A stretch of 64,000 bases of DNA from Marisediminicola senii (GCF_011057645.1 NZ_JAALGE010000001.1:1-64000); one strand, 5' to 3'; shown: positions 7,373 to 15,906, counted from the stretch's first letter. The notes: generated by a model from the sequence alone, not told the origin. A program made the numbers and translations.

Positions 7373-9334
7373 GTGTCTCGGCTCGTTCGTATAGCAGGGC
7401 CGGCTCTGCTGCTGGTGGTCGCAATGCTGTGCCTTCTCGGCGGCCTCGCCTTCGGTGGGGGTGCCGCCGCTCCGCTGCTGGCCGATCCCGGTGCCGTCGT
7501 TCGCTACGGATTGCCCATCTCGAAGCTCATGGTCAACGTGGGTGCCGCCGGAACCATCGGCACGCTCGTGATGGTGGTGTTCGTGCTCAGCGCGAAACGA
7601 CCCGAGTTCGGTCGTGCACTCGACTTCGCGGCCGCGGCATCCGCCTTCTGGGCCGTCGCCTCCGCCGCCACCGGATTCTTCACCTTCCTCAGCGTCTACC
7701 TTCAGCCGGTCTCGCTCGACGCGCAGTTCGGCCAGCTGCTCGGCGACTTCTTCACCGAGGTCGAATTCGGGCAGGCCTGGCTCGCCACCACCCTGATCGC
7801 CGCCGCCACCACCGTGCTGTGCTTTGCCGTGCGCAACCACACCGCACTGGTCTTCGTGACCGTCTTCTCGGTGGTCGCCCTTGTTCCCATGGCCCAGCAG
7901 GGGCACGCCGCCGGGGCGTCCGGCCACGGGGCGGCCATCTCGTCGCTCGGCCTGCACCTCGTCTTCGCCGCCATCTGGCTCGGCGGTCTCCTGAGCCTCA
8001 TCGTCATCCGCCCCACGCTCACCCACGACCGCCTCGTCGCCGTCATCAGCCGCTACTCCAGCTTCGCCCTCGTCAGCTTCGTCATCGTCGCCGTCTCGGG
8101 CTACGTCAATGCGGCCCTGCGGGTCGGCAGCCTCGACGGCCTGCTCAAGCCCTACGGCGTGCTCGTGCTGGTCAAGGTCGCGGCGCTCATCTCGCTCGGA
8201 CTCTTCGGTGCCGTGCACCGCCGGTGGGTGATCGGCCGGATGCAGCGCTCGCCCGATTCCGCGACCGGCCCGTTCTGGTGGCTCATCACGGCGGAGCTCG
8301 CCTTCATGGGTGTGGCCTCGGGTGTCGCCGTGGCCCTCGCGCGCACCGATCCGCTGGTGCCAGAGGTGCCGATCACGGCCACCCCGGCATTCATCCTCAC
8401 CGGGGAGGCCCTGCCGCCCGAGCTCACCTTCTCCCGCTACTTCACCGAGTGGCGCTTCGACGTGATCTGGGTGCTCGCCACGGCGTTCCTCGCGTTCTTC
8501 TACCTCGCCGGCGTGTGGCGGCTGCGCCGCCGCGGCGACAGCTGGCCGGTGTACCGCACGGTGCTGTGGCTCGCTGGCGTCGCCCTGTTGTTCTACGTCA
8601 CCAACGGCGGGCTCAATGTCTACGAGTCCTACCTGTTCAGCGCGCACATGCTCGCGCACATGCTGCTCGGCATGATGATCCCGGTGCTGCTCGTGCCAGG
8701 CGCCCCCGTCACCCTGGCGCTGCGCACCATCCGTAAGCGCTCCGACGGCAGTCGGGGCGTGCGCGAGTGGATCATGCTCGGCGTGCACTCGAAGTACGCG
8801 GCGGTGCTCGCCAACCCGATAGTGACGGCGGTGCTGTTCACCGGGTCGCTCTGGTTGTTCTACTACTCGCCGCTGTTCCGTTGGGCAACCGAAGACCACA
8901 TCGGCCACCAGTGGATGATCGTGCACTTCCTCGCCACCGGCTACCTGTTCGTGCAGTCGCTCATCGGCTCCGACCCCGTTCCGTACAAGGCGCCCTACCC
9001 GCTGCGGCTCATCCTGCTGCTCGGCACCATGGCTTTCCACGCCTTCTTCGGTCTGTCGCTCATCACCGGCACCGGGCTCCTGCTCGCGGACTGGTACGGC
9101 GCGATGGGTCGTCCGTGGGGGGTCTCGGCCCTCGCCGACCAGCAGGCGGGCGGCGGAGTCGCGTGGAGCGTCGGCGAGATCCCGACGGTCATCCTCGCGA
9201 TCGCGGTGGCGTTCATGTGGTCGCGCGACGACACGAAGGAGGCCAAGCGGCTCGACCGCAAGGCCGAGCGCGACGGCGGCGTCGAGCTGCAGGACTACAA
9301 CGACATGCTCGCCGGCCTCGACCGCCGCCGCTGA
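7373..9334 (+). CDS. CopD-CtaG fusion: copper resistance / cytochrome oxidase assembly membrane protein
   Basis: Polytopic membrane protein of 653 aa with two parts. Residues ~135-320 match the CopD copper-transport domain (GLHLVFAAIWLGGLLSL, MNxALR-like segments). Residues ~345-640 match the CtaG/Caa3 assembly domain (FTEWRFDVIWVLAT, HMLAHMLLGMMIPVLLVPGAPVTLALR, FSLITGTGLLLADW-like end) with several conserved membrane His and Met residues suited to copper. The fusion is common in Actinobacteria, and a role in copper delivery to Cu-A/Cu-B of cytochrome oxidase is inferred. It is monocistronic and probably leaderless. Confidence 0.88.
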   Translation: MSRLVRIAGPALLLVVAMLCLLGGLAFGGGAAAPLLADPGAVVRYGLPISKLMVNVGAAGTIGTLVMVVFVLSAKRPEFGRALDFAAAASAFWAVASAATGFFTFLSVYLQPVSLDAQFGQLLGDFFTEVEFGQAWLATTLIAAATTVLCFAVRNHTALVFVTVFSVVALVPMAQQGHAAGASGHGAAISSLGLHLVFAAIWLGGLLSLIVIRPTLTHDRLVAVISRYSSFALVSFVIVAVSGYVNAALRVGSLDGLLKPYGVLVLVKVAALISLGLFGAVHRRWVIGRMQRSPDSATGPFWWLITAELAFMGVASGVAVALARTDPLVPEVPITATPAFILTGEALPPELTFSRYFTEWRFDVIWVLATAFLAFFYLAGVWRLRRRGDSWPVYRTVLWLAGVALLFYVTNGGLNVYESYLFSAHMLAHMLLGMMIPVLLVPGAPVTLALRTIRKRSDGSRGVREWIMLGVHSKYAAVLANPIVTAVLFTGSLWLFYYSPLFRWATEDHIGHQWMIVHFLATGYLFVQSLIGSDPVPYKAPYPLRLILLLGTMAFHAFFGLSLITGTGLLLADWYGAMGRPWGVSALADQQAGGGVAWSVGEIPTVILAIAVAFMWSRDDTKEAKRLDRKAERDGGVELQDYNDMLAGLDRRR

Positions 9335-9373
9335 CCCGCGCCCCACACCTACCCTTGCACCTGCCAGACGCGA

Positions 9374-10381
9374 CTATTCGGCGACGATCGACACCTGGTC
9401 GTTGTCGCCGAGGGTGATCAGGTATCCGACCGAGAACGTCACGTCTTCGTCGATGGTCGAGATGGTCCCGTCGAACAGCGACCGCACGTCGACTTCGAGG
9501 TGTGCGGCGCCCTCGACCGCGGGCACCCGCCAGGTGTCTGCCGTGGGGCCGGGCTGGATCCGCACCTCTGGGTAGCGGGCGATCGACCACTGCGGCTCGG
9601 TGACGATGCGGTTGCGCACGGTCTCGCCGAACGGGCACCCGGTCGGCTGCAGCACCTTCTGGGTCGCGCAGTCGTCGAGCAGGTCGTCGAGCTGGGTCTG
9701 GATCATGGCCACGAAGTCGTCGTTGGCCCGCACCGGTATGCGCGCCGCGGCCGATGACCCCGGCTGCAGCACCAGGATGTCCTCGGGGTCGGCGACGAGA
9801 TAGGTGGATGCGTGGCCGAGCGTGAATTCGCCGGGCGCGAGCACCGTGTACCTGGCGGGCGTGCCCGGCTCGTTCTCGGTGGTGACGGCCCGCTCGTTGA
9901 CGGTGAAGGTCGACACCTGCTCCGGCGTGATCTCGAGCGTCGCGGTCGGACTCACCACGAACGTCCACCGGTTGAATACGCCGAATCGCGTGCCGGCGCG
10001 CTCGACCGTGAACACGCTCGTTGCGCGCTCGCCGCTCAGCTCCAGCTCGACCTCGACGTCGTGCTCGCCCGCGGTCGTGATGGTGTCGGAGAGTACCCGT
10101 ACGCCGCCGACGTCACCCAGCGCGTCGGGCACGAGTAGCTCGGTGGCGGCATCGTCGCCCACGTCGACACCCGGCGTGCGGAGCGCGGCGGCGACGTCGC
10201 GGCGCTCGATCGCACCGAGGTACGACCGCACGAAGCCCTCGGCGCTGTACAGCGTCGAATTGAGGATCACGATGGTGCCGACGAACAGGCCGAACAGCAC
10301 GCCGACCACGATGCCCCACCGCACGAGGAACCGGCCGATCGGTACGTCGGGGCTGCGTGCGTCCCCACCCTCGACCGCCAT
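9374..10381 (-). CDS. membrane-anchored extracytoplasmic protein of unknown function
   Basis: 335 aa with a single N-terminal membrane segment (~21-43, RWGIVVGVLFGLFVGTIVIL) and the rest probably outside the cell, rich in beta-type acidic sequence with few lysines. A pair of cysteines (CATQKVLQPTGC) may form a disulphide. I recognise no catalytic motif. It is convergent with the CtaG-like gene. The -10 element TAGGAT (minus strand) is 6 nt before the ATG, so it is likely leaderless. Related proteins occur widely in Microbacteriaceae as hypotheticals. Confidence 0.75.
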   Translation of the reverse strand: MAVEGGDARSPDVPIGRFLVRWGIVVGVLFGLFVGTIVILNSTLYSAEGFVRSYLGAIERRDVAAALRTPGVDVGDDAATELLVPDALGDVGGVRVLSDTITTAGEHDVEVELELSGERATSVFTVERAGTRFGVFNRWTFVVSPTATLEITPEQVSTFTVNERAVTTENEPGTPARYTVLAPGEFTLGHASTYLVADPEDILVLQPGSSAAARIPVRANDDFVAMIQTQLDDLLDDCATQKVLQPTGCPFGETVRNRIVTEPQWSIARYPEVRIQPGPTADTWRVPAVEGAAHLEVDVRSLFDGTISTIDEDVTFSVGYLITLGDNDQVSIVAE

Positions 10382-10387
10382 GCAGCC

Positions 10388-10393
10388 ATCCTA
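10388..10393 (-). promoter_or_regulatory. -10 element, leaderless membrane protein gene
   Basis: TAGGAT on the minus strand, 6 nt before the ATG at 10381. Confidence 0.5.
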
Positions 10394-10503
10394 GGCCGAC
10401 CGTCACTGCACAACCCCGGCGGGTGCGCCGTCCGCGCCCGCCGCCCGCGCCGATGCGGGGCGCACGGTAGATTGGGGCGAATGGTCGGCGTTCCGGAATC
10501 CTC

Positions 10504-11802
10504 ATGAGCGCGCGCGCCGCGGCCTTCCGGCTCTCTGCCGAACAGCAGGCACTGTTCGACGCCATCGAGACCACGCGCGAGCACATCTTCGTCACCGGGC
10601 GGGCAGGCACCGGAAAGTCCACGCTGCTCAACTACCTGTCGGCCAACACCTCCAAGCAGCTCGTGGTGTCTGCCCCCACGGGCGTTGCAGCGCTCAACGT
10701 GGGCGGCCAGACCATCCACTCCCTGTTCCGGCTGCCGATCGGCGTCATCGCCGATCGGCCGATCCAGCAGAACGCCGACGTTCGCAAGCTCCTCACCACG
10801 ATCGAGACCCTGGTCATCGACGAGGTCTCGATGGTCAACGCCGACCTCATCGACGCGGTCGACCGGTCGTTGCGCCAGGCCAGGCAGCGCCCGCACGAGG
10901 CGTTCGGCGGCGTGCAGCTGGTGCTGTTCGGCGATCCGTACCAACTCGCACCGGTGCCGGGCGACGCCGACGAGCGGGCATACTTCACCGACCGGTACGC
11001 GTCGATGTGGTTCTTCGACGCGCAGGTGTGGAATGACGCAGACCTGCGCATCTATGAGTTGAGCGTCATCCATCGCCAGCATGAAGAGGAGTTCAAGGGC
11101 ATGCTCAATGCGGTGCGCCACGGCGTGGTGACCGCAGAGATCGCCGGGCGGCTCAACGAGACCGGCGCGCGAACGCCGCCGACGGATGGCGCCATCACCC
11201 TGGCGACGCGCAACGACGCCGTCAACTCGATCAACGCGCTCGCCCTCGCGCGACTGCCGGGGCGGGCGCTCACCGCGAAGGCCGAGGTGACGGGGGAGTT
11301 CGGGGGACGGGCCTATCCCGCCGACGAGGCGCTGCAGCTGAAGGTCGGAGCTCGCGTGATGTTCCTGCGCAACGACGGCGACCAGCGCTGGGTCAACGGG
11401 TCGGTCGGTACGGTCACCCGCATCGCCTCGACGGTGTTCGTGGAGGTCGATGGCGAGGTGCACGAGGTGCAGCCGGCCATCTGGGAGAAGTTCAAGTACT
11501 CCTATTCGCCAGCCACCAAAGAACTGAAGCGCGATATCGTGGCCGAGTTCCAGCAGTTTCCCCTGCGGCTGGCCTGGGCGGTCACCATCCACAAGTCGCA
11601 GGGCAAGACCTACGACCGTGCCATCGTCGACCTCGGGCAGCGCTCGTTCGCACCAGGGCAGACCTACGTCGCGCTGAGCCGCATCTCGCAGCTCGACGGC
11701 CTCTACCTCAGCAGGCCGCTGCGGCCGTCGGACATCATCGTCGACCAGGACGTTCGCCGGTTCATGGAGCGCGCGCAGGCCATCCCGGCCATTCGCGCCT
11801 AG
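10504..11802 (+). CDS. PIF1/RecD-like AAA family DNA helicase
   Basis: Superfamily 1B helicase-like ATPase, 432 aa. Walker A is GRAGTGKST (~32-40), Walker B is DEVSMV (~112), then FGGVQLVLFGDPYQLAPVPG (motif III). The C-terminal UvrD_C2-type segment is TIHKSQGKTYDRAIVDLG and FAPGQTYVALSRI. The length fits the compact bacterial PIF1-like group. A role in DNA repair or replication is likely but not specified by context. It is convergent with the heme oxygenase homologue across a 15-nt repeat. Confidence 0.88.
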   Translation: MSARAAAFRLSAEQQALFDAIETTREHIFVTGRAGTGKSTLLNYLSANTSKQLVVSAPTGVAALNVGGQTIHSLFRLPIGVIADRPIQQNADVRKLLTTIETLVIDEVSMVNADLIDAVDRSLRQARQRPHEAFGGVQLVLFGDPYQLAPVPGDADERAYFTDRYASMWFFDAQVWNDADLRIYELSVIHRQHEEEFKGMLNAVRHGVVTAEIAGRLNETGARTPPTDGAITLATRNDAVNSINALALARLPGRALTAKAEVTGEFGGRAYPADEALQLKVGARVMFLRNDGDQRWVNGSVGTVTRIASTVFVEVDGEVHEVQPAIWEKFKYSYSPATKELKRDIVAEFQQFPLRLAWAVTIHKSQGKTYDRAIVDLGQRSFAPGQTYVALSRISQLDGLYLSRPLRPSDIIVDQDVRRFMERAQAIPAIRA

Positions 11803-11813
11803 GCGTCGTAGGA

Positions 11814-11873
11814 CTTGGCGGCGAACACCTAGGCGGCGAACGCCTAGACGGCGAACGACTACGCCGCGTACGA
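11814..11873 (+). repeat. 15-nt-period tandem repeat at gene end
   Basis: Four degenerate 15-base units (CTTGGCGGCGAACAC, CTAGGCGGCGAACGC, CTAGACGGCGAACGA, CTACGCCGCGTACGA) follow one another. The last encodes the end and stop of the heme oxygenase homologue on the minus strand. Read in that frame, the distal copies are duplicated C-terminal tails, two of them ending in their own TAG. Confidence 0.7.
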
Positions 11874-12521
11874 CTTGGCCGCGGCGAGGTCGACGAACAG
11901 GTCGGTGGTGAACCGATAGGCGACCAGCACCTCGGCGATGACCCGGTCGCGCTCCTGCTCCGACCAGTCCGCGGCGTCGAGCTGGTCGCGGTAGGTGCAC
12001 TTGAAGGCGCGAGGCTCGGCGATCTGGTCGAACAGGTAGAAGCCGACCCCGTTGGTGTCGAAGCCGAACGAGCGCTGCATCAGCGAGCGGATGATGCGCC
12101 CGCCGGACAGGTCGCCGAGGTAGCGCGTGTAGTGGTGGGCGATGAAACCGCCGGTCCACCGGCTCGTCGCGACCTCGTCGATGCGCCGCACGTATCGCGC
12201 GGTCGTCGGCAGCGGCACGATCGACGCGCGCCACCCGTCGCCGAGCAGGAAGCGCAGGTCGTGCTCGATGGCCGGGAGCCTCGTCAGCTGCGGGCTGATG
12301 AACCGGGCGGCTACCGGGTCACCGGCCATCGCCTCGGCGGCGGACTCGAGGGCGGCGTAGACGAAGTAGTTCTGGGCGACCAGCGCGATGTAGTCGTCGC
12401 GGGTGCCCTTGCCGGTCATCAGGTCGGTCATGAACCCCGCTCCATCGGCGCCGGCGCGCTGCACGTCGGTGCCGCTCCAGGTGCGTTCGCGGAGCGCCTG
12501 CGTGAACGAGGTCACCGTCAT
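11859..12521 (-). CDS. heme oxygenase-like protein, axial histidine not found
   Basis: Homologue of HmuO-type heme oxygenases (heme to biliverdin, CO and Fe2+), 220 aa. It keeps the distal-helix signature HHYTRYLGDLSGGRIIRSLM (~140-160) and the C-terminal YRFTTDLFVDLA. In the N-terminal helix, where the proximal His normally precedes the FMxDLM segment, it reads TWSGTDVQRAGADGAGFMTDLM. The first histidine of the protein is residue 87, so the usual iron ligand is missing. The segment between TWS and FM also looks a few residues longer than in HmuO. RBS AGGGGAGC is upstream, and a DtxR/IdeR-like box lies 26-44 bp before the start, suggesting iron control. It may be inactive, use another ligand, or have another role. 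Confidence 0.82.
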   Translation of the reverse strand: MTVTSFTQALRERTWSGTDVQRAGADGAGFMTDLMTGKGTRDDYIALVAQNYFVYAALESAAEAMAGDPVAARFISPQLTRLPAIEHDLRFLLGDGWRASIVPLPTTARYVRRIDEVATSRWTGGFIAHHYTRYLGDLSGGRIIRSLMQRSFGFDTNGVGFYLFDQIAEPRAFKCTYRDQLDAADWSEQERDRVIAEVLVAYRFTTDLFVDLAAAKSYAA

Positions 12522-12546
12522 CGTGGCACGCTCCCCTGGGTCGAAG

Positions 12547-12565
12547 TTAGGTGACCCTTATCTTA
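12547..12565 (+). promoter_or_regulatory. DtxR/IdeR-like iron box
   Basis: TTAGGTGACCCTTATCTTA matches the 19-bp DtxR/IdeR consensus (TTAGGTTAGSCTAACCTAA) at about 14 positions, including the whole left half. It lies just upstream of the heme oxygenase homologue, a classic iron-repressed gene. Confidence 0.55.
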
Positions 12566-12619
12566 GTGAGGAGGTCGTGCGGCTGGCTACGGTTACGACG
12601 TAATGCGTGCGAACGCACG

Positions 12620-13213
12620 TCAATGCGCGTCGTGCTCAGGCAGGTTGAGCTGGTCGAGGTCGCTGTCATCGCTGCCGTCATCGCCGCTGTCGTCCGCGGG
12701 GGGCACGAAGCCGTTCTGGTGCTCGCCGTGGGGTTGCGCGTATCGTCCGGCCTCGGTTGCGGCGAGGGCGGGTGTCGTCAGTGCCGCGACGACGAGGGCT
12801 CCGGCACCGAGGGAGAGCAGGTACCGGGCCACTCCCGGTTCGGGCGCCGCGGCATCCATCGCCCCCCTCGTGCGCAGGTGCACCGCGAGGATTCCCGCGG
12901 CGACGAGGCCGAGCACGGTCGCGGCGAGCAGGGGGAGCATGGGCAGGGCGGTGAACTCCAGGCCGTCGATCGCGACCGGGGCGGCGACCAGGATGCCCAG
13001 TACGGCGACCGGTGCCGCGGCGACGACGAGCGCCGTGCGCGGCACGACCACGCGGTCGAGGGCCAGGATGAGGATGCCCCAGCCGAACTCGGCGATACCG
13101 AGCGCGGCCAGGGTGATGCCGATGGCGATCGGGGATCCGACCACCATGGCGAGATGGATCAACCCCGCGCCGAACGCGGCGAATGCCAGCCAGGTGCGTG
13201 TGATGGTCGACAT
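12620..13213 (-). CDS. integral membrane protein of unknown function
   Basis: 197 aa from the ATG at 13213, which follows a GAGGGGG RBS. A longer in-frame reading upstream would run through low-complexity HQHQ text and is rejected. There are about five hydrophobic segments in residues 1-165, then an acidic tail (DDSGDDGSDDSDLDQL) ending LPEHDAH. No family is recognised. It lies 106 bp downstream of the DUF4383 gene on the same strand, so the two may be cotranscribed. Confidence 0.75.
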   Translation of the reverse strand: MSTITRTWLAFAAFGAGLIHLAMVVGSPIAIGITLAALGIAEFGWGILILALDRVVVPRTALVVAAAPVAVLGILVAAPVAIDGLEFTALPMLPLLAATVLGLVAAGILAVHLRTRGAMDAAAPEPGVARYLLSLGAGALVVAALTTPALAATEAGRYAQPHGEHQNGFVPPADDSGDDGSDDSDLDQLNLPEHDAH

Positions 13214-13319
13214 TGCGTTACCCCCTCTGTGGGTATGAGCCGCGTTCGGCCGGGTCGATGGGTGCAGGACGTGCTGGTGCTGGTCTTGCGGCTGGTGCTG
13301 GTGCTGGTGCTGTGCGGGG

Positions 13320-13727
13320 TTACGCGCGGGCGGCGCGGACGCCCTTGTCGGCGCCGAGTCCGACGGCGAGCAGCACGGCGGCGCTGGCGAAGTGCAGCAC
13401 GTTGTCTGCGGCGTTGATCGCGAGGATGTTCGCGGCGCTCTCGATGATGAACAGGCCGACGATGCCGAGCAGCAGGTAGGCGGCACCGATGGTGAGGTTC
13501 GTCGCGCGAGCGGCGGGCACGGTGGAGAGGCCGGCGATGAGGAGCGCGGCGCCGATCACGAGGTGGGCCACGTTGTGGAAGACGTTGACCTCGAAGAGTC
13601 CGAGCAGGAGGCCGCCGTCGGTGGAGAACATACCGACCCCGCCGGTGACGGTGAAGCCGAGGAGCCCGACGAGCAGGTAGACGGCGCCGAAGACGGTGGC
13701 CAGAAGGCGGTTGGGTGATCTGGTCAT
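13320..13727 (-). CDS. DUF4383 domain membrane protein
   Basis: Small four-helix membrane protein (135 aa) with the DUF4383 pattern: RLLATVFGAVYLLVGLLGF, the FEVNVFHNVAHLVIGAALL segment (conserved N-x-x-H-N-x-x-H) and DNVLHFASAAVLL. Function unknown. RBS GAGAGG precedes the ATG. The 106 bp after it hold a 6-nt-period CTGGTG repeat and the RBS of the next gene. Confidence 0.85.
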   Translation of the reverse strand: MTRSPNRLLATVFGAVYLLVGLLGFTVTGGVGMFSTDGGLLLGLFEVNVFHNVAHLVIGAALLIAGLSTVPAARATNLTIGAAYLLLGIVGLFIIESAANILAINAADNVLHFASAAVLLAVGLGADKGVRAARA

Positions 13728-13865
13728 GATGCAGGCCTCTCATTCCATAGCCAGACGGGTGTCGGGCAGCTGTAGTACCTATTCGTACTCCATGCCCCGG
13801 CCGATTGGTCCGACGTCGACGGGTCAGTCGCGCGGCGTGCGATTGCGCTGCGCGGACGCCGCGGG

Positions 13866-14513
13866 CTACTCGAGGAGGTGGCTCTCGAGGAACCGGGCGA
13901 CCCGCGCGTAGGCGAGGGCGGCGGCCCTGGCATCCAGGGTCGAATGGATCGTGGCGTTCGCGAAACCGTGCACCGTGCCGGCGTAGGTGAACTGGGTCAC
14001 CGGGGTGCCGTGCTCGCGCAGGCGGTCGACGAAGGACTCGGGTTCCTGCCCGGCGCTCCAGGAATCGGTCTCGGCGAGGTGCAGCTGCACGGGGCTGGGG
14101 ATGACGCCGTGGTCCTTGGCCTCGAGGCTCGCGTAGTAGGCGACCACGGCGTCGACGGCGCCGCCCTGGGCGTGCAGCAGCGCGATCCACCCGCCCACAG
14201 AGAAGCCGACGACCCCGACGTGCGACGATCCCTGGGTGCGCCCGGTGGTGACCGCCTCGTCGACGATGGCCAGTGCCCTGCCGATGTCGAGGCTGTCCAT
14301 GAGGAGGTGGGCGGTGTGCTCGTCGGTGGTGGCCACCCCGTCGTAGAGGTCGGGCACGACGACGCGGAAGCCCTGGCGCACGAGCGCTTCTGCGTAGAAC
14401 TCGAGGCCCGGGAGCCGCCCGAACCAGTCATGCACCACGACGACCAGCGGGTCACCCGGTGTGCCGTATTCGAGTGCCGCACCGGGGGAGGGGATCGACA
14501 CGAGCTCGGGCAT
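13866..14513 (-). CDS. dienelactone hydrolase family alpha/beta-hydrolase
   Basis: Cytoplasmic alpha/beta hydrolase, 215 aa. The nucleophile elbow is GFSVGG (~112), with Ser where classical dienelactone hydrolase has Cys. The likely acid is in ETDSW and the catalytic His in GTVHGFA near the C-terminus. The ATG at 14513 lies 6 nt after a TAAGGT -10 element on the minus strand, so the leaderless start is preferred over the GTG two codons upstream. The substrate is unknown; carboxyl-ester or lactone hydrolysis is expected. Confidence 0.85.
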   Translation of the reverse strand: MPELVSIPSPGAALEYGTPGDPLVVVVHDWFGRLPGLEFYAEALVRQGFRVVVPDLYDGVATTDEHTAHLLMDSLDIGRALAIVDEAVTTGRTQGSSHVGVVGFSVGGWIALLHAQGGAVDAVVAYYASLEAKDHGVIPSPVQLHLAETDSWSAGQEPESFVDRLREHGTPVTQFTYAGTVHGFANATIHSTLDARAAALAYARVARFLESHLLE

Positions 14514-14519
14514 GCTCAC

Positions 14520-14525
14520 ACCTTA
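14520..14525 (-). promoter_or_regulatory. -10 element, leaderless hydrolase gene
   Basis: TAAGGT on the minus strand, 6 nt before the ATG at 14513. Confidence 0.45.
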
Positions 14526-14572
14526 CGACTGCCCGCCCGGTGTCGGCCTGCCCGCCCTGCGTTGGCCTGCAG

Positions 14573-15580
14573 TCAGGGAGCGGGAACCCGCTCGTCGGCG
14601 CGCGGGGCTCCGGGAGGGGTGCCGTCGCCGAACGGGCGACCGCCGAGGGACTCGCGCCCGTGCGGGTCGAGCCACCGGCTGGTGTCGGGACCGCCGGGGA
14701 GGATTCCGGTCGGGTTGATGTCGACGTGGGTGAGGTAGTAGTGCTGCTTGATCTGCAGGAAGTCGATGGTGTCGCCGAAGCCCGGAGTCTGGAACAGGTC
14801 GCGCGCGTACGCCCACAGTGCCGGCATCTCGGAGAGCAGGTTGCGGTTGCACTTGAAGTGGCCGTAGTAGACGACGTCGAAACGCACCAGTGTCGTGAAC
14901 AGGCGAACGTCGGCCTCGGTGATGGTGTCGCCGACGAGGAACCGCCTGCTGGTGAGGCGTTCCTCAAGCCAGTCGAGCCGCGAGAACAGGGTGGCGAAAG
15001 CCCGGTCGTAGGACTTCTGGCTCCCCGCGAACCCGCACTTGTACACGCCGTTGTTCACGTCGTGGAAGATCAGCTCGGCGACCTCGTCGATCTCGGCCCT
15101 GAGGTGCTCGGGGTAGAGGTCGGGAGCGCCCTGGCGGTGGTGGTCGACCCATTCGGTCTCGAAGTCGATCGTGATCTGGGGGTAGTTGTTCGTCACCACG
15201 CCACCGGAGGGGATGTCGACGAGCGCGGGAACGGTGATTCCGCGCGGGTAGTCCGCGAACCTCGTGAAGTAGGACTGCTGCAGGCGTTCGACGCCGAGTA
15301 CCGGGTCCCTGCCGTCGGTGTCGAGGTCGAACGTCCAGCTGTCCATGTCGTGGGTCGGACCGGGCAGGCCGAGCGAGATGGCGTTCTCGAGCCCGAGCAG
15401 GCGGCGCACGATCGTGGTGCGGTTGGCCCAGGGGCATGCCCGCGCGGCAACGAGGTGGTAGCGCCCCGCTTCGACCGGCCAGCCGTCGCGACCGTCGCGG
15501 GTGATGCGATCTTCGATGTAATTCGTGTCTCGGTCGAAAGATTCGCCGGGTTTGACATAGCTGGGGGCGCGGTCATTCAT
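14573..15580 (-). CDS. glutathionyl-hydroquinone reductase-like protein (GST Xi class)
   Basis: Thiol-dependent reductase family that removes thiol adducts from hydroquinones (E. coli YqjG/PcpF type), 335 aa. The N-terminal thioredoxin-fold part carries the active-site ACPWANRTTIVRRLLGLE (Cys49), followed by the conserved PQITIDFETEWVDHH and YKCGFAGSQ segments and a helical C-terminal GST domain. Actinobacteria use mycothiol rather than glutathione, so the physiological thiol is an inference. The ATG at 15580 is preferred because TAGCGT lies 7 nt upstream on the minus strand (leaderless) and no RBS is visible. Confidence 0.88.
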   Translation of the reverse strand: MNDRAPSYVKPGESFDRDTNYIEDRITRDGRDGWPVEAGRYHLVAARACPWANRTTIVRRLLGLENAISLGLPGPTHDMDSWTFDLDTDGRDPVLGVERLQQSYFTRFADYPRGITVPALVDIPSGGVVTNNYPQITIDFETEWVDHHRQGAPDLYPEHLRAEIDEVAELIFHDVNNGVYKCGFAGSQKSYDRAFATLFSRLDWLEERLTSRRFLVGDTITEADVRLFTTLVRFDVVYYGHFKCNRNLLSEMPALWAYARDLFQTPGFGDTIDFLQIKQHYYLTHVDINPTGILPGGPDTSRWLDPHGRESLGGRPFGDGTPPGAPRADERVPAP

Positions 15581-15587
15581 GGGGGTA

Positions 15588-15593
15588 ACGCTA
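15588..15593 (-). promoter_or_regulatory. -10 element, leaderless GST-like gene
   Basis: TAGCGT on the minus strand, 7 nt before the ATG at 15580. Confidence 0.45.
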
Positions 15594-15690
15594 CCGGCAC
15601 TCGCTGGATGCCCCGGGCTGTGGGGGATGCGCGCGCGGGGGTGCGTTGGAATGATTGCATTCACTGCACCGTGTCCACCTTTGTGCCGAC

Positions 15691-15875
15691 TTGTACCCTC
15701 TTCGGTTGCCGCTTAGATTGGCTTCTGTCGACAGTGTTTCGGGAACACGAAGTCGACGCACCGGAGGCCATGCCTCTGGTCTCTTCGGTAGGGCGCATCG
15801 CGTTCAGGCCGAAGTGCCGGTGGGTCTCCGGGGGGAGGCCGCGACCGGCGCCTCTCGTTTAACGCGGTGTTTTTG
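15691..15875 (+). ncRNA. candidate structured leader or small RNA upstream of tetR
   Basis: This gene-free stretch begins with a promoter-like pair, TTGTAC (15691-15696) and TAGATT (15714-15719), spaced 17 nt. A hairpin follows: GTCGAC 15727-15732 with 15752-15757, inner GTGTT/AACAC. Next is what looks like a three-way junction closed by CACCGG (15759-15764) with CCGGTG (15817-15822), enclosing AGGC-CAT-GCCT (15765-15775) and CTTCGG/CCGAAG (15783-15788 with 15809-15814). A GC-rich hairpin and a run of five T at 15870-15874 end it. I match it to no known riboswitch. It could be the leader of the TetR-MFS transcript or an independent RNA; in GC-rich DNA chance helices are common. Confidence 0.35.
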
Positions 15876-15906
15876 CATGACACCTCCCGGACCCCTTCAT
15901 GACTAA

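Noticed and set aside
7247-9346. 699-codon minus-strand frame opposite the CtaG-like gene
   Set aside because: Low-complexity Gly/Glu/His/Arg text typical of high-GC antisense frames; the plus-strand protein has clear CopD and CtaG features.
13240-13320. CTGGTG hexamer run as a regulatory repeat
   Set aside because: A short low-complexity tract between two minus-strand genes; no positional relation to a promoter.
15820-15860. Possible 6C RNA motif (C-run hairpin on the minus strand)
   Set aside because: Only one C-rich loop is present; the 6C motif needs two hairpins with C-runs.
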